A DNA stretch of 5,748 bases, taken from Anaerolineae bacterium. Lineage in GTDB: Bacteria > Chloroflexota > Anaerolineae > JACIWP01. The notes under the pieces were generated by a model. That model did no database searches. It was given only the letters and a program-made list of their open reading frames with translations, and had not been told where the DNA came from. Of the stretch, positions 1 through 5,742 are shown one piece after another (position 1 is the first letter of the stretch; each line of letters opens with the position of its first letter). The stretch lies in contig JACIWP010000198.1 in NCBI GenBank assembly GCA_014360855.1, positions 1 to 5,748 of the forward strand, given 5' to 3'. Both the position numbers and the translations under genes were made by a program.

Positions 1-1
1 G

Positions 2-652
2 CGCGTGCCCATGGTCATCCGCACCCAGGGAGGCGCCGTCCGCGGCAACGCCGCCCAGCATTCCCAGAGCCTGGAGATGTGGTTCGTCCACATCCCGGGT
101 CTCATCGTCATCCAGCCGTCCACCCCGTACGACGCCAAGGGTCTGCTCAAGTCCGCCATCCGCAACGACAACCCGGTCATCTTTATCGAGCACAAACTAC
201 TCTATATCACTACCGGGCCAGTGCCGGAGGAGGAGTATCTGGTACCGATTGGGGTGGCGGACATCAAGCGCGCCGGCGACGACGTCACCATTGTGGCCAC
301 CTCGCGCATGGTGCACTTCGCCCTGCAGGCCGCCGGCGAACTGGAGAAAGAGGGCATTCAGGCCGAGGTCATTGACCCGCGCACCCTGAAACCGCTGGAC
401 ATCGACGCCATCCTGCGCTCGGTGAAGAAAACCGGCCGGCTGGTGGTGGTGAACGAGGGCCATCTCACCGGCGGCTTCACCGCGGAAGTGGCCGCCCGCG
501 TCCAGCGCGAGGCGTTCGACTGGCTCGACGCCCCCATCATGCAGGTGGCGACGGAGGATGTGCCTATCCCGTACAACCGCCAGCTCGAGTGGGAGGCTAT
601 GCCCAGCGTAGCAGACATCATCAACGCTGTAAAATCGGTCGTCTACCGCTGA
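2..652 (+). CDS. 2-oxoacid/acetoin dehydrogenase E1 component, beta subunit (5' partial)
   Basis: The reading frame is open from the left window edge, so the start codon is outside. About 216 residues are present, against roughly 325-340 for a complete E1 beta, so about the first third is missing. The sequence follows the PdhB/AcoB/BkdB pattern. It has the end of the pyrimidine-binding domain (HSQSLEMWFVHIPGL, then PSTPYDAKGLLKSAI, then NPVIFIEHKLLY). The C-terminal transketolase-like domain follows (DVTIVATSRMVHFAL, EVIDPRTLKPLD, then VVNEGHLTGGFTAEVAA), ending with a typical PSVADIINAV tail. Family knowledge: E1 alpha2beta2 tetramers use thiamine diphosphate to decarboxylate a 2-oxoacid, or cleave acetoin, and pass the acyl group to E2 lipoamide. 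The specificity (pyruvate, branched-chain 2-oxoacid or acetoin) cannot be read from this fragment. Its stop lies only 22 bases before rhaM, so it probably belongs to the same operon, and the alpha subunit is expected just upstream. Confidence is high for family, low for substrate. Confidence 0.93.
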   Translation, partial: RVPMVIRTQGGAVRGNAAQHSQSLEMWFVHIPGLIVIQPSTPYDAKGLLKSAIRNDNPVIFIEHKLLYITTGPVPEEEYLVPIGVADIKRAGDDVTIVATSRMVHFALQAAGELEKEGIQAEVIDPRTLKPLDIDAILRSVKKTGRLVVVNEGHLTGGFTAEVAARVQREAFDWLDAPIMQVATEDVPIPYNRQLEWEAMPSVADIINAVKSVVYR

Positions 653-661
653 TCCATAAGC

Positions 662-669
662 AAGGAGGG
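662..669 (+). promoter_or_regulatory. Strong Shine-Dalgarno site for rhaM
   Basis: AAGGAGGG lies 5 bases before the ATG at 675. It is a full match to the anti-Shine-Dalgarno core and by far the best ribosome binding site in the window. The other genes have shorter or poorly spaced sites. This fixes the rhaM start and suggests independent, strong translation initiation of rhaM within the polycistronic message. Confidence 0.85.
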
Positions 670-674
670 ATTCC

Positions 675-998
675 ATGAAGCGCGTCGCATTTTTGCTGAA
701 GGTCAAGCCGGATAAAATTGAGGAGTACAAGCGCATCCATCAGAACGTGTGGCCCGAAATGCTGGATGCCCTGCGCCGCAACGGCTGGCACAATTATTCG
801 CTCTTCATGCGCGATGATGGTCTCCTGTTCGGCTATTTTGAGACGCCGGAGAGCTTCCAGGCGGCCCTGGCCGGCATGGCCAAGGAAGAGGTCAACAAAC
901 GCTGGCAGGATATGATGGCCCCCTTCTTCGAGGGCCTGACCGGCGAGCACGCCGACCAAAGCATGATCGAACTGGAAGAGGTGTTCCATCTGGATTAG
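675..998 (+). CDS. rhaM: L-rhamnose mutarotase RhaM
   Basis: This 107-residue protein matches the size and layout of E. coli RhaM (YiiL, 104 residues), a cytoplasmic dimeric alpha/beta-barrel enzyme. RhaM interconverts the alpha and beta anomers of L-rhamnose, supplying the anomer used by the isomerase. Visible hallmarks are the N-terminal strand KRVAFLLKVKP, Tyr18, the catalytic His22 in RIHQNVWPE, Tyr41 in HNYSLF, and a late RW motif (Arg76-Trp77) before the closing ELEEVFHLD, which matches the E. coli ending ELQEVFYLP. By alignment to the remembered E. coli sequence, the second Trp of the RWW motif is Gln78 here. The ATG is fixed by the strong Shine-Dalgarno site at 662-669. The adjacent rhaA supports true rhamnose function rather than another member of the family. 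The stop is 25 bases before rhaA. Confidence 0.95.
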   Translation: MKRVAFLLKVKPDKIEEYKRIHQNVWPEMLDALRRNGWHNYSLFMRDDGLLFGYFETPESFQAALAGMAKEEVNKRWQDMMAPFFEGLTGEHADQSMIELEEVFHLD

Positions 999-1023
999 TG
1001 CGCCGCATCCGACGAGGTGTCTG

Positions 1024-2301
1024 ATGAACAACAAACCATCCGAACAGAGCATCCGCCAGGCCTATGCCCTGGCGAAAGAGCGCTATGCCGCGCTGGGGGT
1101 GGATACCGATCAGGCCCTCCAGAGACTGGCCGGCATCTCCCTCAGCCTGCACTGCTGGCAGGGCGATGACGTGCGCGGCTTCGAAGCGCCCGAGGCCGGC
1201 CTGAGCGGCGGCATCGCCGCCACCGGCAACTACCCCGGCCGCGCCCGCACCCCCGATGAACTGCGCCAGGACCTGGACATGGCCTACCGCCTCATCCCCG
1301 GCCGGCACCGCCTCAACCTGCACGCTATCTACGCCGAGACCGGCGGCCGCCGGGTCGAGCGCAATGAGCTTCGACCCGAGCATTTCGCCGGCTGGGCCGA
1401 TTGGGCCATGGAGAAGGGACACGGCATTGACTTCAACCCCACCTTCTTCTCCCATCCCCTGGCCGACAGCGGCTTCACCCTGACGCACCCGGACGCCGGC
1501 ATCCGCCGCTTCTGGATCGAGCACGGCATCGCCTGCCGCAAGATCGGCGAGTACTTCGGCAAAACCCTCGGCACGCCGTGCATCACCAATATCTGGATCC
1601 CGGACGGTTATAAGGACCTGCCGGCCGACCGCAAGGGCCCCCGCCAGCGGCTCATCGAATCGCTGGATGCCATCCTGGCGGAGAAAATTGACCCACGCTT
1701 TAACCGCGATTCTGTGGAGGGCAAGCTCTTCGGCATCGGCTCCGAGAGCTATGTGGCCGGCTCCCATGAGTTTTACCTGGGCTATGCCGTGACCCGCCGC
1801 ATCCTGGTCTGCCTGGACACCGGCCACTTTCACCCGACCGAGCTTGTGTCCGACAAGATCTCGGCGGTGCTCCTCTTCGTAGACGAACTGCTCCTGCATA
1901 TCAGCCGCGGCGTCCGCTGGGACAGCGACCATGTGGTGATCCTGACGGAAGAACTGCTGGCCATCATGCAGGAGATCGTGCGCGGCGGCTTCCTGGAGCG
2001 GGTGCATATCGGGCTGGACTACTTCGATGCCAGCATCAACCGCGTGGCCGCCTGGGTCATCGGCGCCCGCAGTGCACTCAAGGCCCTGCTAATGGCCCTG
2101 CTGGAACCGACCGAGCGTCTGCGGGAGATGGAGCTTGCCGGCGACTTCACCGGCCGGCTTGCCCTGCTAGAGGAGCTGAAAACCATGCCGCACCAGGCGG
2201 TCTGGGACTATTACTGTCTCCAGCAGGGCGTGCCGGTGGGGATCAATTTTATGGATGAGATACGCGCCTATGAGGCCAGCGTGCTGGCCAAGCGGGGTTG
2301 A
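1024..2301 (+). CDS. rhaA: L-rhamnose isomerase RhaA
   Basis: This 425-residue protein corresponds to E. coli RhaA (419 residues) along its whole length. RhaA is a cytoplasmic tetrameric TIM-barrel enzyme that converts L-rhamnose to L-rhamnulose using two divalent metals, typically Mn. Near-identical blocks include SLHCWQGDDV (41-50), GGIAATGNYPG (62-72), RLNLHAIY (96-103), NIWIPDGYKD (189-198), CLDTGHFHPTE (263-273), VRWDSDHVV (297-305) and GLDYFDASINR (330-340). Aligned to the E. coli structure, the structural-metal ligands are Glu232, Asp265, His292 and Asp332. The catalytic-metal residues are His268, Asp300 and Asp302, and all are present. This is the E. coli/Bacillus type, not the shorter Pseudomonas stutzeri RhaI type. 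The ATG follows GAGGTG (1014-1019) with a 4-base spacer and matches the N-terminus of homologues. No truncation or missing residue is apparent. Confidence 0.98.
   Translation: MNNKPSEQSIRQAYALAKERYAALGVDTDQALQRLAGISLSLHCWQGDDVRGFEAPEAGLSGGIAATGNYPGRARTPDELRQDLDMAYRLIPGRHRLNLHAIYAETGGRRVERNELRPEHFAGWADWAMEKGHGIDFNPTFFSHPLADSGFTLTHPDAGIRRFWIEHGIACRKIGEYFGKTLGTPCITNIWIPDGYKDLPADRKGPRQRLIESLDAILAEKIDPRFNRDSVEGKLFGIGSESYVAGSHEFYLGYAVTRRILVCLDTGHFHPTELVSDKISAVLLFVDELLLHISRGVRWDSDHVVILTEELLAIMQEIVRGGFLERVHIGLDYFDASINRVAAWVIGARSALKALLMALLEPTERLREMELAGDFTGRLALLEELKTMPHQAVWDYYCLQQGVPVGINFMDEIRAYEASVLAKRG
2294..2301 (+). promoter_or_regulatory. Ribosome-binding region and rhaA stop junction that sets the tandem aldolase start
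   Basis: GGGG (2294-2297) sits inside the last codons of rhaA, the rhaA stop TGA is at 2299-2301, and ATG follows at 2304. The G run is a weak Shine-Dalgarno match with a 6-base spacer, which fits re-initiation by ribosomes finishing rhaA. The TTG at 2298 lies immediately after the G run with no spacer, so it is a poor candidate start. Confidence 0.5.
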
Positions 2302-2303
2302 CC

Positions 2304-3584
2304 ATGCGCTTTGAGCTCCTGCATCCCAGGGAACAACTGGTCCACATCATGGACCGCATCTACCGTTATGGGCTGACCACCACCTCCGGCGGGAACCTCT
2401 CGGTGCTGGAGGAGGACGGCACCCTCTGGATCACCCCATCGGCGGTGGATAAGGGAAGCCTGCGCCCCACCGACATCATGCGCATTGACCCCGATGGGAG
2501 CGTCGCCGGCCCGCATCAGCCCTCCAGCGAACTGCCCTTTCATCAGACGATCTACGCCCGCCGGCCGGACGTGCGCGCCATCGTCCACGCCCATTCGCCG
2601 TACCTGATGTCCTTCAGCATCGCCCGGCGCATCCCCGACACCCGCATCATCCCCCAGGCACATCATGTCTGCGGGATGGTGGGATACGCACCCTATGCCT
2701 TGCCGGGAAGCCCTCAGCTCGGCGAGGTCATTGCCGACACCTTTGCGCAGGGCTACGACGTGGTTCTGCTGGAGAACCACGGCGTGGTAACGGTCGGGCC
2801 AGATCTGCTGACCGCCTTTCAGCGGCTGGAGACGCTGGACTTCTGCGCCAAGACCCAGATCATGGCCGGCCGGCTGGGCCCCCTCTTCATCCTGACCGAC
2901 GAGCAGATCGCCCGGTTCGAAGCGCCGCCGCCCCCGCTCCCCACCTTCACGCCGGCACGCCCTTCCAGCCGCGAGCGAGAACTGCGCGCCGAAATCTGCC
3001 GCTTCGTGCACCGCGCCTATGAACAGCGCCTGATGACCAGCACCGAAGGCACCATGTCCGCCCGCCTGGGCCAGGATGCTTTCCTCATCACGCCGTACGG
3101 CATTGACCGCCGCTACATTGACGTGGAGGACATCGTGCTCATCCAGGACGGCCAGGCGGAGGAAGGCAAGCGCCCCAGCCGGGCAGTGAACCTGCATCGG
3201 CGCATCTACGCCGACCATCCCGACATCGCCTGCATCGTGACGGCGCAGTCGCCGCACGCCATGGCCTTCGCGGTCACCCGCCGGCCGCTGGACACCACCA
3301 CCATCCCCGAAAGCTACGTCGTGCTCCGCAAGGTGCCGCTGGTGCCGCACGGCCGGGTGTACCTGGCCCCGGAGACCATCTCCGCCGCCATCACACCGCA
3401 AAGCCCCACCCTGCTCATCGAAAATGACACCGTGCTCGCCACCGGCAAGAGCATTCATCAGGCTTTCGACCGGCTGGAAGTGGTGGACTTCACCGCCATG
3501 GCGGTCCTGAACGCGCTGGCTATTGGCCCCATCATCCCCATCGGGGAGAGGGAAATCTCGGAACTGGAACAACATTTCGCATAG
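2304..3584 (+). CDS. Tandem class II aldolase: active N-terminal domain, degenerate C-terminal domain
   Basis: This 426-residue protein contains two class II aldolase/adducin domains (about 8-207 and 224-422) joined by a proline-rich linker (207-220). FucA and its relatives have one such domain of about 210-280 residues. The first domain carries SGGNLSV (28-34), SSE with the catalytic acid Glu76, metal ligands His95 and His97 in VHAHSPY, and His159 in ENHGVV. Glu rather than Asp at position 76 favours an aldolase over an AraD-type epimerase. In the second domain the equivalent positions are Thr250 for Asn31, Ala294 for Glu76, Thr313 and Gln315 for the two His, and Asp375 for His159, so it cannot bind the metal. 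The context suggests cleavage of L-rhamnulose-1-phosphate to DHAP and L-lactaldehyde; this is inferred, and another phosphosugar is possible. An in-frame TTG at 2298 overlaps the rhaA stop, but ATG 2304, with GGGG at 2294-2297, is the more likely start. The 2-base gap from rhaA suggests translational coupling. Confidence 0.88.
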   Translation: MRFELLHPREQLVHIMDRIYRYGLTTTSGGNLSVLEEDGTLWITPSAVDKGSLRPTDIMRIDPDGSVAGPHQPSSELPFHQTIYARRPDVRAIVHAHSPYLMSFSIARRIPDTRIIPQAHHVCGMVGYAPYALPGSPQLGEVIADTFAQGYDVVLLENHGVVTVGPDLLTAFQRLETLDFCAKTQIMAGRLGPLFILTDEQIARFEAPPPPLPTFTPARPSSRERELRAEICRFVHRAYEQRLMTSTEGTMSARLGQDAFLITPYGIDRRYIDVEDIVLIQDGQAEEGKRPSRAVNLHRRIYADHPDIACIVTAQSPHAMAFAVTRRPLDTTTIPESYVVLRKVPLVPHGRVYLAPETISAAITPQSPTLLIENDTVLATGKSIHQAFDRLEVVDFTAMAVLNALAIGPIIPIGEREISELEQHFA

Positions 3585-3587
3585 GAG
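3583..3587 (+). promoter_or_regulatory. Shine-Dalgarno site overlapping the stop of the tandem aldolase gene
   Basis: AGGAG (3583-3587) shares bases with the TAG stop at 3582-3584 and lies 8 bases before ATG 3596. This is an ideal spacing. It fixes the start of the following gene and suggests the two aldolase genes are translated in a coupled way. Confidence 0.75.
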
Positions 3588-3595
3588 CAGAATCC

Positions 3596-4360
3596 ATGTC
3601 CGCGGAGACGATACTGGAAAAACTGGTGGAAATGTCCCGCTACCTGGGCGACCCGGCCAATGACCTCGCCATCCTGGGAGAGGGCAACACCTCCGCCCGC
3701 ATTGATGACGAGACCTTCTGGGTCAAGGCCAGCGGTTTCGAACTGCGCACGATTGATGCCGCCGGCTTCGTGCGGGTGCGCTTCCGCGACGTCCTCGCCG
3801 CGCTCGACCTGCCCAATCCTACCGATAAGGACATCCTTGCGCTTCTAGAGCGATCCAAGGTGGACGCCGGCGTTACCATCCGCCCCTCTGTGGAGACCAT
3901 CCTCCATGCCCTGGTGCTCCAACTGGAGGGCGTCAATTTCGTGGGACACACCCACCCCACCGTCGTCAATGCCATCCTCTGCTCCCAGAAGGCCGAAGAG
4001 GCGGTCAGCGGCCGGCTCTTCCCCGAGGAGATCGTCTACTGCGGCGTGGCGCCCCTCTTCATCCCATATACCGATCCGGGCGTCGCCCTGGCCAGGGCAG
4101 TGCGAGACGGCCTGAACCGCTACCTGGACACGCATTACCAGCCGCCCAAGGTCATTCTCTTGCAGAACCACGGCCTCATTGCCCTGGGCAAGACCGCCGC
4201 GGATGTCCAGCATACCACGGCCATGTACGTCAAGACCGCCCGGGTCATCCTGGGCACCTATGCGCTGGGCGGCCCTCATTTCCTGCCGGCCAGCGCCGTG
4301 GAACGCATCCACACCCGCCCGGATGAGGAATACCGCCGCGCGTTATGGCGACAGCGCTAA
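3596..4360 (+). CDS. Standalone RhaE-type class II aldolase (putative rhamnulose-1-phosphate aldolase)
   Basis: This 254-residue protein is a single class II aldolase/adducin domain. Its blocks follow the aldolase half of the RhaEW fusion (Bacillus YuxG type) rather than FucA. They include GEGNTSARI (28-36), VKASGFEL (43-50), the long helical insert DKDILALLERSKVD, RPSVETILHALV (96-107), VGHTHPTVVNAILCS (116-130), PYTDPGVALA (157-166) and LLQNHGLIALG (188-198). The catalytic acid is Glu100 and the Zn ligands are His118, His120 and His192, so the site is intact. In RhaEW this domain cleaves L-rhamnulose-1-phosphate to DHAP and L-lactaldehyde, and a C-terminal dehydrogenase then oxidises the lactaldehyde. 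Here the protein stops after the aldolase domain. With RhaM and RhaA in the operon this is the best candidate for the rhamnulose-1-phosphate aldolase, although another class II aldolase sits directly upstream. Its final 16 bases overlap the most upstream start of the next gene. Confidence 0.9.
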   Translation: MSAETILEKLVEMSRYLGDPANDLAILGEGNTSARIDDETFWVKASGFELRTIDAAGFVRVRFRDVLAALDLPNPTDKDILALLERSKVDAGVTIRPSVETILHALVLQLEGVNFVGHTHPTVVNAILCSQKAEEAVSGRLFPEEIVYCGVAPLFIPYTDPGVALARAVRDGLNRYLDTHYQPPKVILLQNHGLIALGKTAADVQHTTAMYVKTARVILGTYALGGPHFLPASAVERIHTRPDEEYRRALWRQR

Positions 4361-5742
4361 CCGGAGCAAGCTTAGACGATAGTCCCATGGACCAGCGCAT
4401 GAGCGACATCGCAGAACTGGAGAAACAACTATCGGACTTTGACCCATCCCGCCGGCGGGAAGCCCTGCAGACGCTGGTTGACCTGGCACGGCAGGGGAAA
4501 GTAACCTTCCCGCCGGAAATGGATGTGGTTAACATGCACTGCCATACCTTCTTCTCGTTCAACGCCTACGGCTACTCCCCCACCGCCATGGCATGGCTGG
4601 CCAAGCGCCGGGGCTTTCGGGCGGTAGGCATCGTGGATTTCGATGTATTGGATGGGGTAGAGGAATTTCTGGAGGCGTGCGATCTGCTGGAGGTGCGGGG
4701 GGCCGCCGGCCTGGAAACCCGCGTCTACATCCCCGAATATGGGGATAGAGAGATCAATTCGCCGGGGGAACCAGGCATCTGCTATCACATCGGCATCGGG
4801 TTCATCTCGGGACAGGCGCCGGCGGAGGTTGCAGATACGCTGGAGGGCATGCGCCGGCGCGCCGCCCAGCGCAATCAGGAGATCGTCGCGCGCGTCAACG
4901 CCTACCTGGACCCGGTGACGGTGGACTACCAACGGGACGTCCTGCCCCTGTCGCCGGCGGGCAACCCGACCGAGCGCCATATCGTGCTGGCCTATATCCG
5001 GGCCGCGGCGAGGCGTTACCCGGATCCCGCCGGCTTCTGGGCCGAGAAACTGGCCATGCCGCGCTCCCAGGTCGAGGAGATGATCCAGGACAGCGCCGGC
5101 TTTCAGAACCTGGTCCGCTCTCGCCTGATGAAGCGGGGCGGCGTGGGCTACATAACCCCCAGCCCGGCCATGTTCCCCACGCTGGAGGAGCTGAACCGCC
5201 TTATTCATGCCTGCGGTGCGCTCTCCTGCTGTGCCTGGCTGGACGGCTTCTCGGAAACGGAGCGGGATGCGAAAGGTTGGCTCTCCTTTCAAGTCTCCAA
5301 CGGCGCGGTGGCGCTTAACATCGTCCCCGATCGCAACTGGAACGTCGCCGACGAAGAGCTTCGCCGGCAGAAGGTCGCCCGCCTGCACGAGATCATCGCC
5401 GCGGCCGGCGAGCTTCACCTGCCGATACTGGTCGGGACGGAGATGAACAGCTTCGGCCAGAAGCTGGTGGACGATTTCGATGCGCCGGCACTGGCGCCCC
5501 ACCGCCAGCGCTTCCTGGATGGCGCCTATTTCGTCGTCGGACACACCCTGTTACAGCGAGCGCTGGGACTGGGATATCACAGCGCTTGGGCACGGGAGCA
5601 TTTCCCAGAGCGCCGGCGCCGTAACGACTTCTTCACGGAGGTTGGCCGGCGCGCGCCGGCCGGCGCGCGGGGAACGGCGCTTCTCCGCTCGCTGGGTCCC
5701 TCGCCTTCCCCGCAGGATATTCTGCGCGCCCTGGGAAGCTGA
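4345..5742 (+). CDS. PHP-superfamily metallohydrolase-like protein, substrate unknown
   Basis: Up to 465 residues. After a charged helical N-terminus (about 20-55), the PHP signature begins: NMHCHTFFSFN (63-73; His65, His67), a helix AMAWLAKRRGF, then AVGIVDFDVLDGVEEF (93-108) where typical PHP proteins have TDHD. Further plausible site residues are Glu124 in AGLETRVY, His148 in YHIGIGF, His211 in ERHIVLAYI and Glu366 in VGTEMNSFG. The motif-II His is Phe99, the usual AHP motif reads CAWLDG (296-301), and the C-terminal DxH is replaced. Metal binding is therefore likely but altered. PHP proteins are mostly phosphoesterases (histidinol phosphatase, nucleotide and PolX/DnaE domains), so a sugar-phosphate or phosphoester substrate is a reasonable guess only. 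The start is uncertain: ATG 4345 overlaps the previous gene by 16 bases with a distant GAGGA (4325-4329), while ATG 4387 or 4399 would also keep the whole domain and lack a clear ribosome site. The Arg/Ala/Gly-rich C-terminal tail (about 422-450) looks low-complexity. Confidence 0.82.
   Translation: MATALTGASLDDSPMDQRMSDIAELEKQLSDFDPSRRREALQTLVDLARQGKVTFPPEMDVVNMHCHTFFSFNAYGYSPTAMAWLAKRRGFRAVGIVDFDVLDGVEEFLEACDLLEVRGAAGLETRVYIPEYGDREINSPGEPGICYHIGIGFISGQAPAEVADTLEGMRRRAAQRNQEIVARVNAYLDPVTVDYQRDVLPLSPAGNPTERHIVLAYIRAAARRYPDPAGFWAEKLAMPRSQVEEMIQDSAGFQNLVRSRLMKRGGVGYITPSPAMFPTLEELNRLIHACGALSCCAWLDGFSETERDAKGWLSFQVSNGAVALNIVPDRNWNVADEELRRQKVARLHEIIAAAGELHLPILVGTEMNSFGQKLVDDFDAPALAPHRQRFLDGAYFVVGHTLLQRALGLGYHSAWAREHFPERRRRNDFFTEVGRRAPAGARGTALLRSLGPSPSPQDILRALGS
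5644..5669. repeat. Two overlapping perfect GC palindromes
   Basis: Bases 5644-5661 form an 18-base perfect palindrome centred on GCGCGC. Bases 5650-5669 form a 20-base perfect palindrome centred on GGCC. They share 12 bases, so only one fold can form at a time. Both lie inside the coding region of the PHP-like protein, over its Arg/Ala/Gly-rich tail (residues about 434-442). There is no loop and no T run, so this is not a standard terminator. It is built from the GCCGGC word that is very common throughout the window. Confidence 0.8.

Noticed and set aside
197..736. Open frame on the - strand covering the E1 beta gene and the start of rhaM
   Set aside because: It crosses two real genes, overlaps the rhaM ribosome site in antisense, and its translation resembles nothing.
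999..1023. Possible promoter or regulator site between rhaM and rhaA
   Set aside because: The gap is only 25 bases and holds little beyond the GAGGTG ribosome site. No -35/-10 pair or operator-like inverted repeat is visible.
892..2007. Long open frame on the - strand (371 codons) opposite rhaA
   Set aside because: It is antisense to an unmistakable L-rhamnose isomerase, has no family motif, and its composition is typical of a GC-rich antisense shadow.
2298..2303. TTG start for the tandem aldolase, two codons earlier
   Set aside because: It overlaps the rhaA stop and has no spacer after the G run at 2294-2297. The ATG at 2304 has a workable spacing and a better start codon.
2268..3575. Long open frame on the - strand (435 codons) opposite the tandem aldolase gene
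   Set aside because: It mirrors the codon phase of the + strand gene in GC-rich DNA. Its translation is rich in Gly, Ala, His, Val and Asp with no recognisable domain, while the + strand frame has clear aldolase motifs.
4429..5544. Long open frame on the - strand (371 codons) opposite the PHP-like gene
   Set aside because: It is antisense to a frame with PHP motifs, has no recognisable domain, and lacks a convincing start site.
5644..5669. Rho-independent terminator at the GC palindromes
   Set aside because: It lies within the coding sequence and has no loop and no downstream T run.
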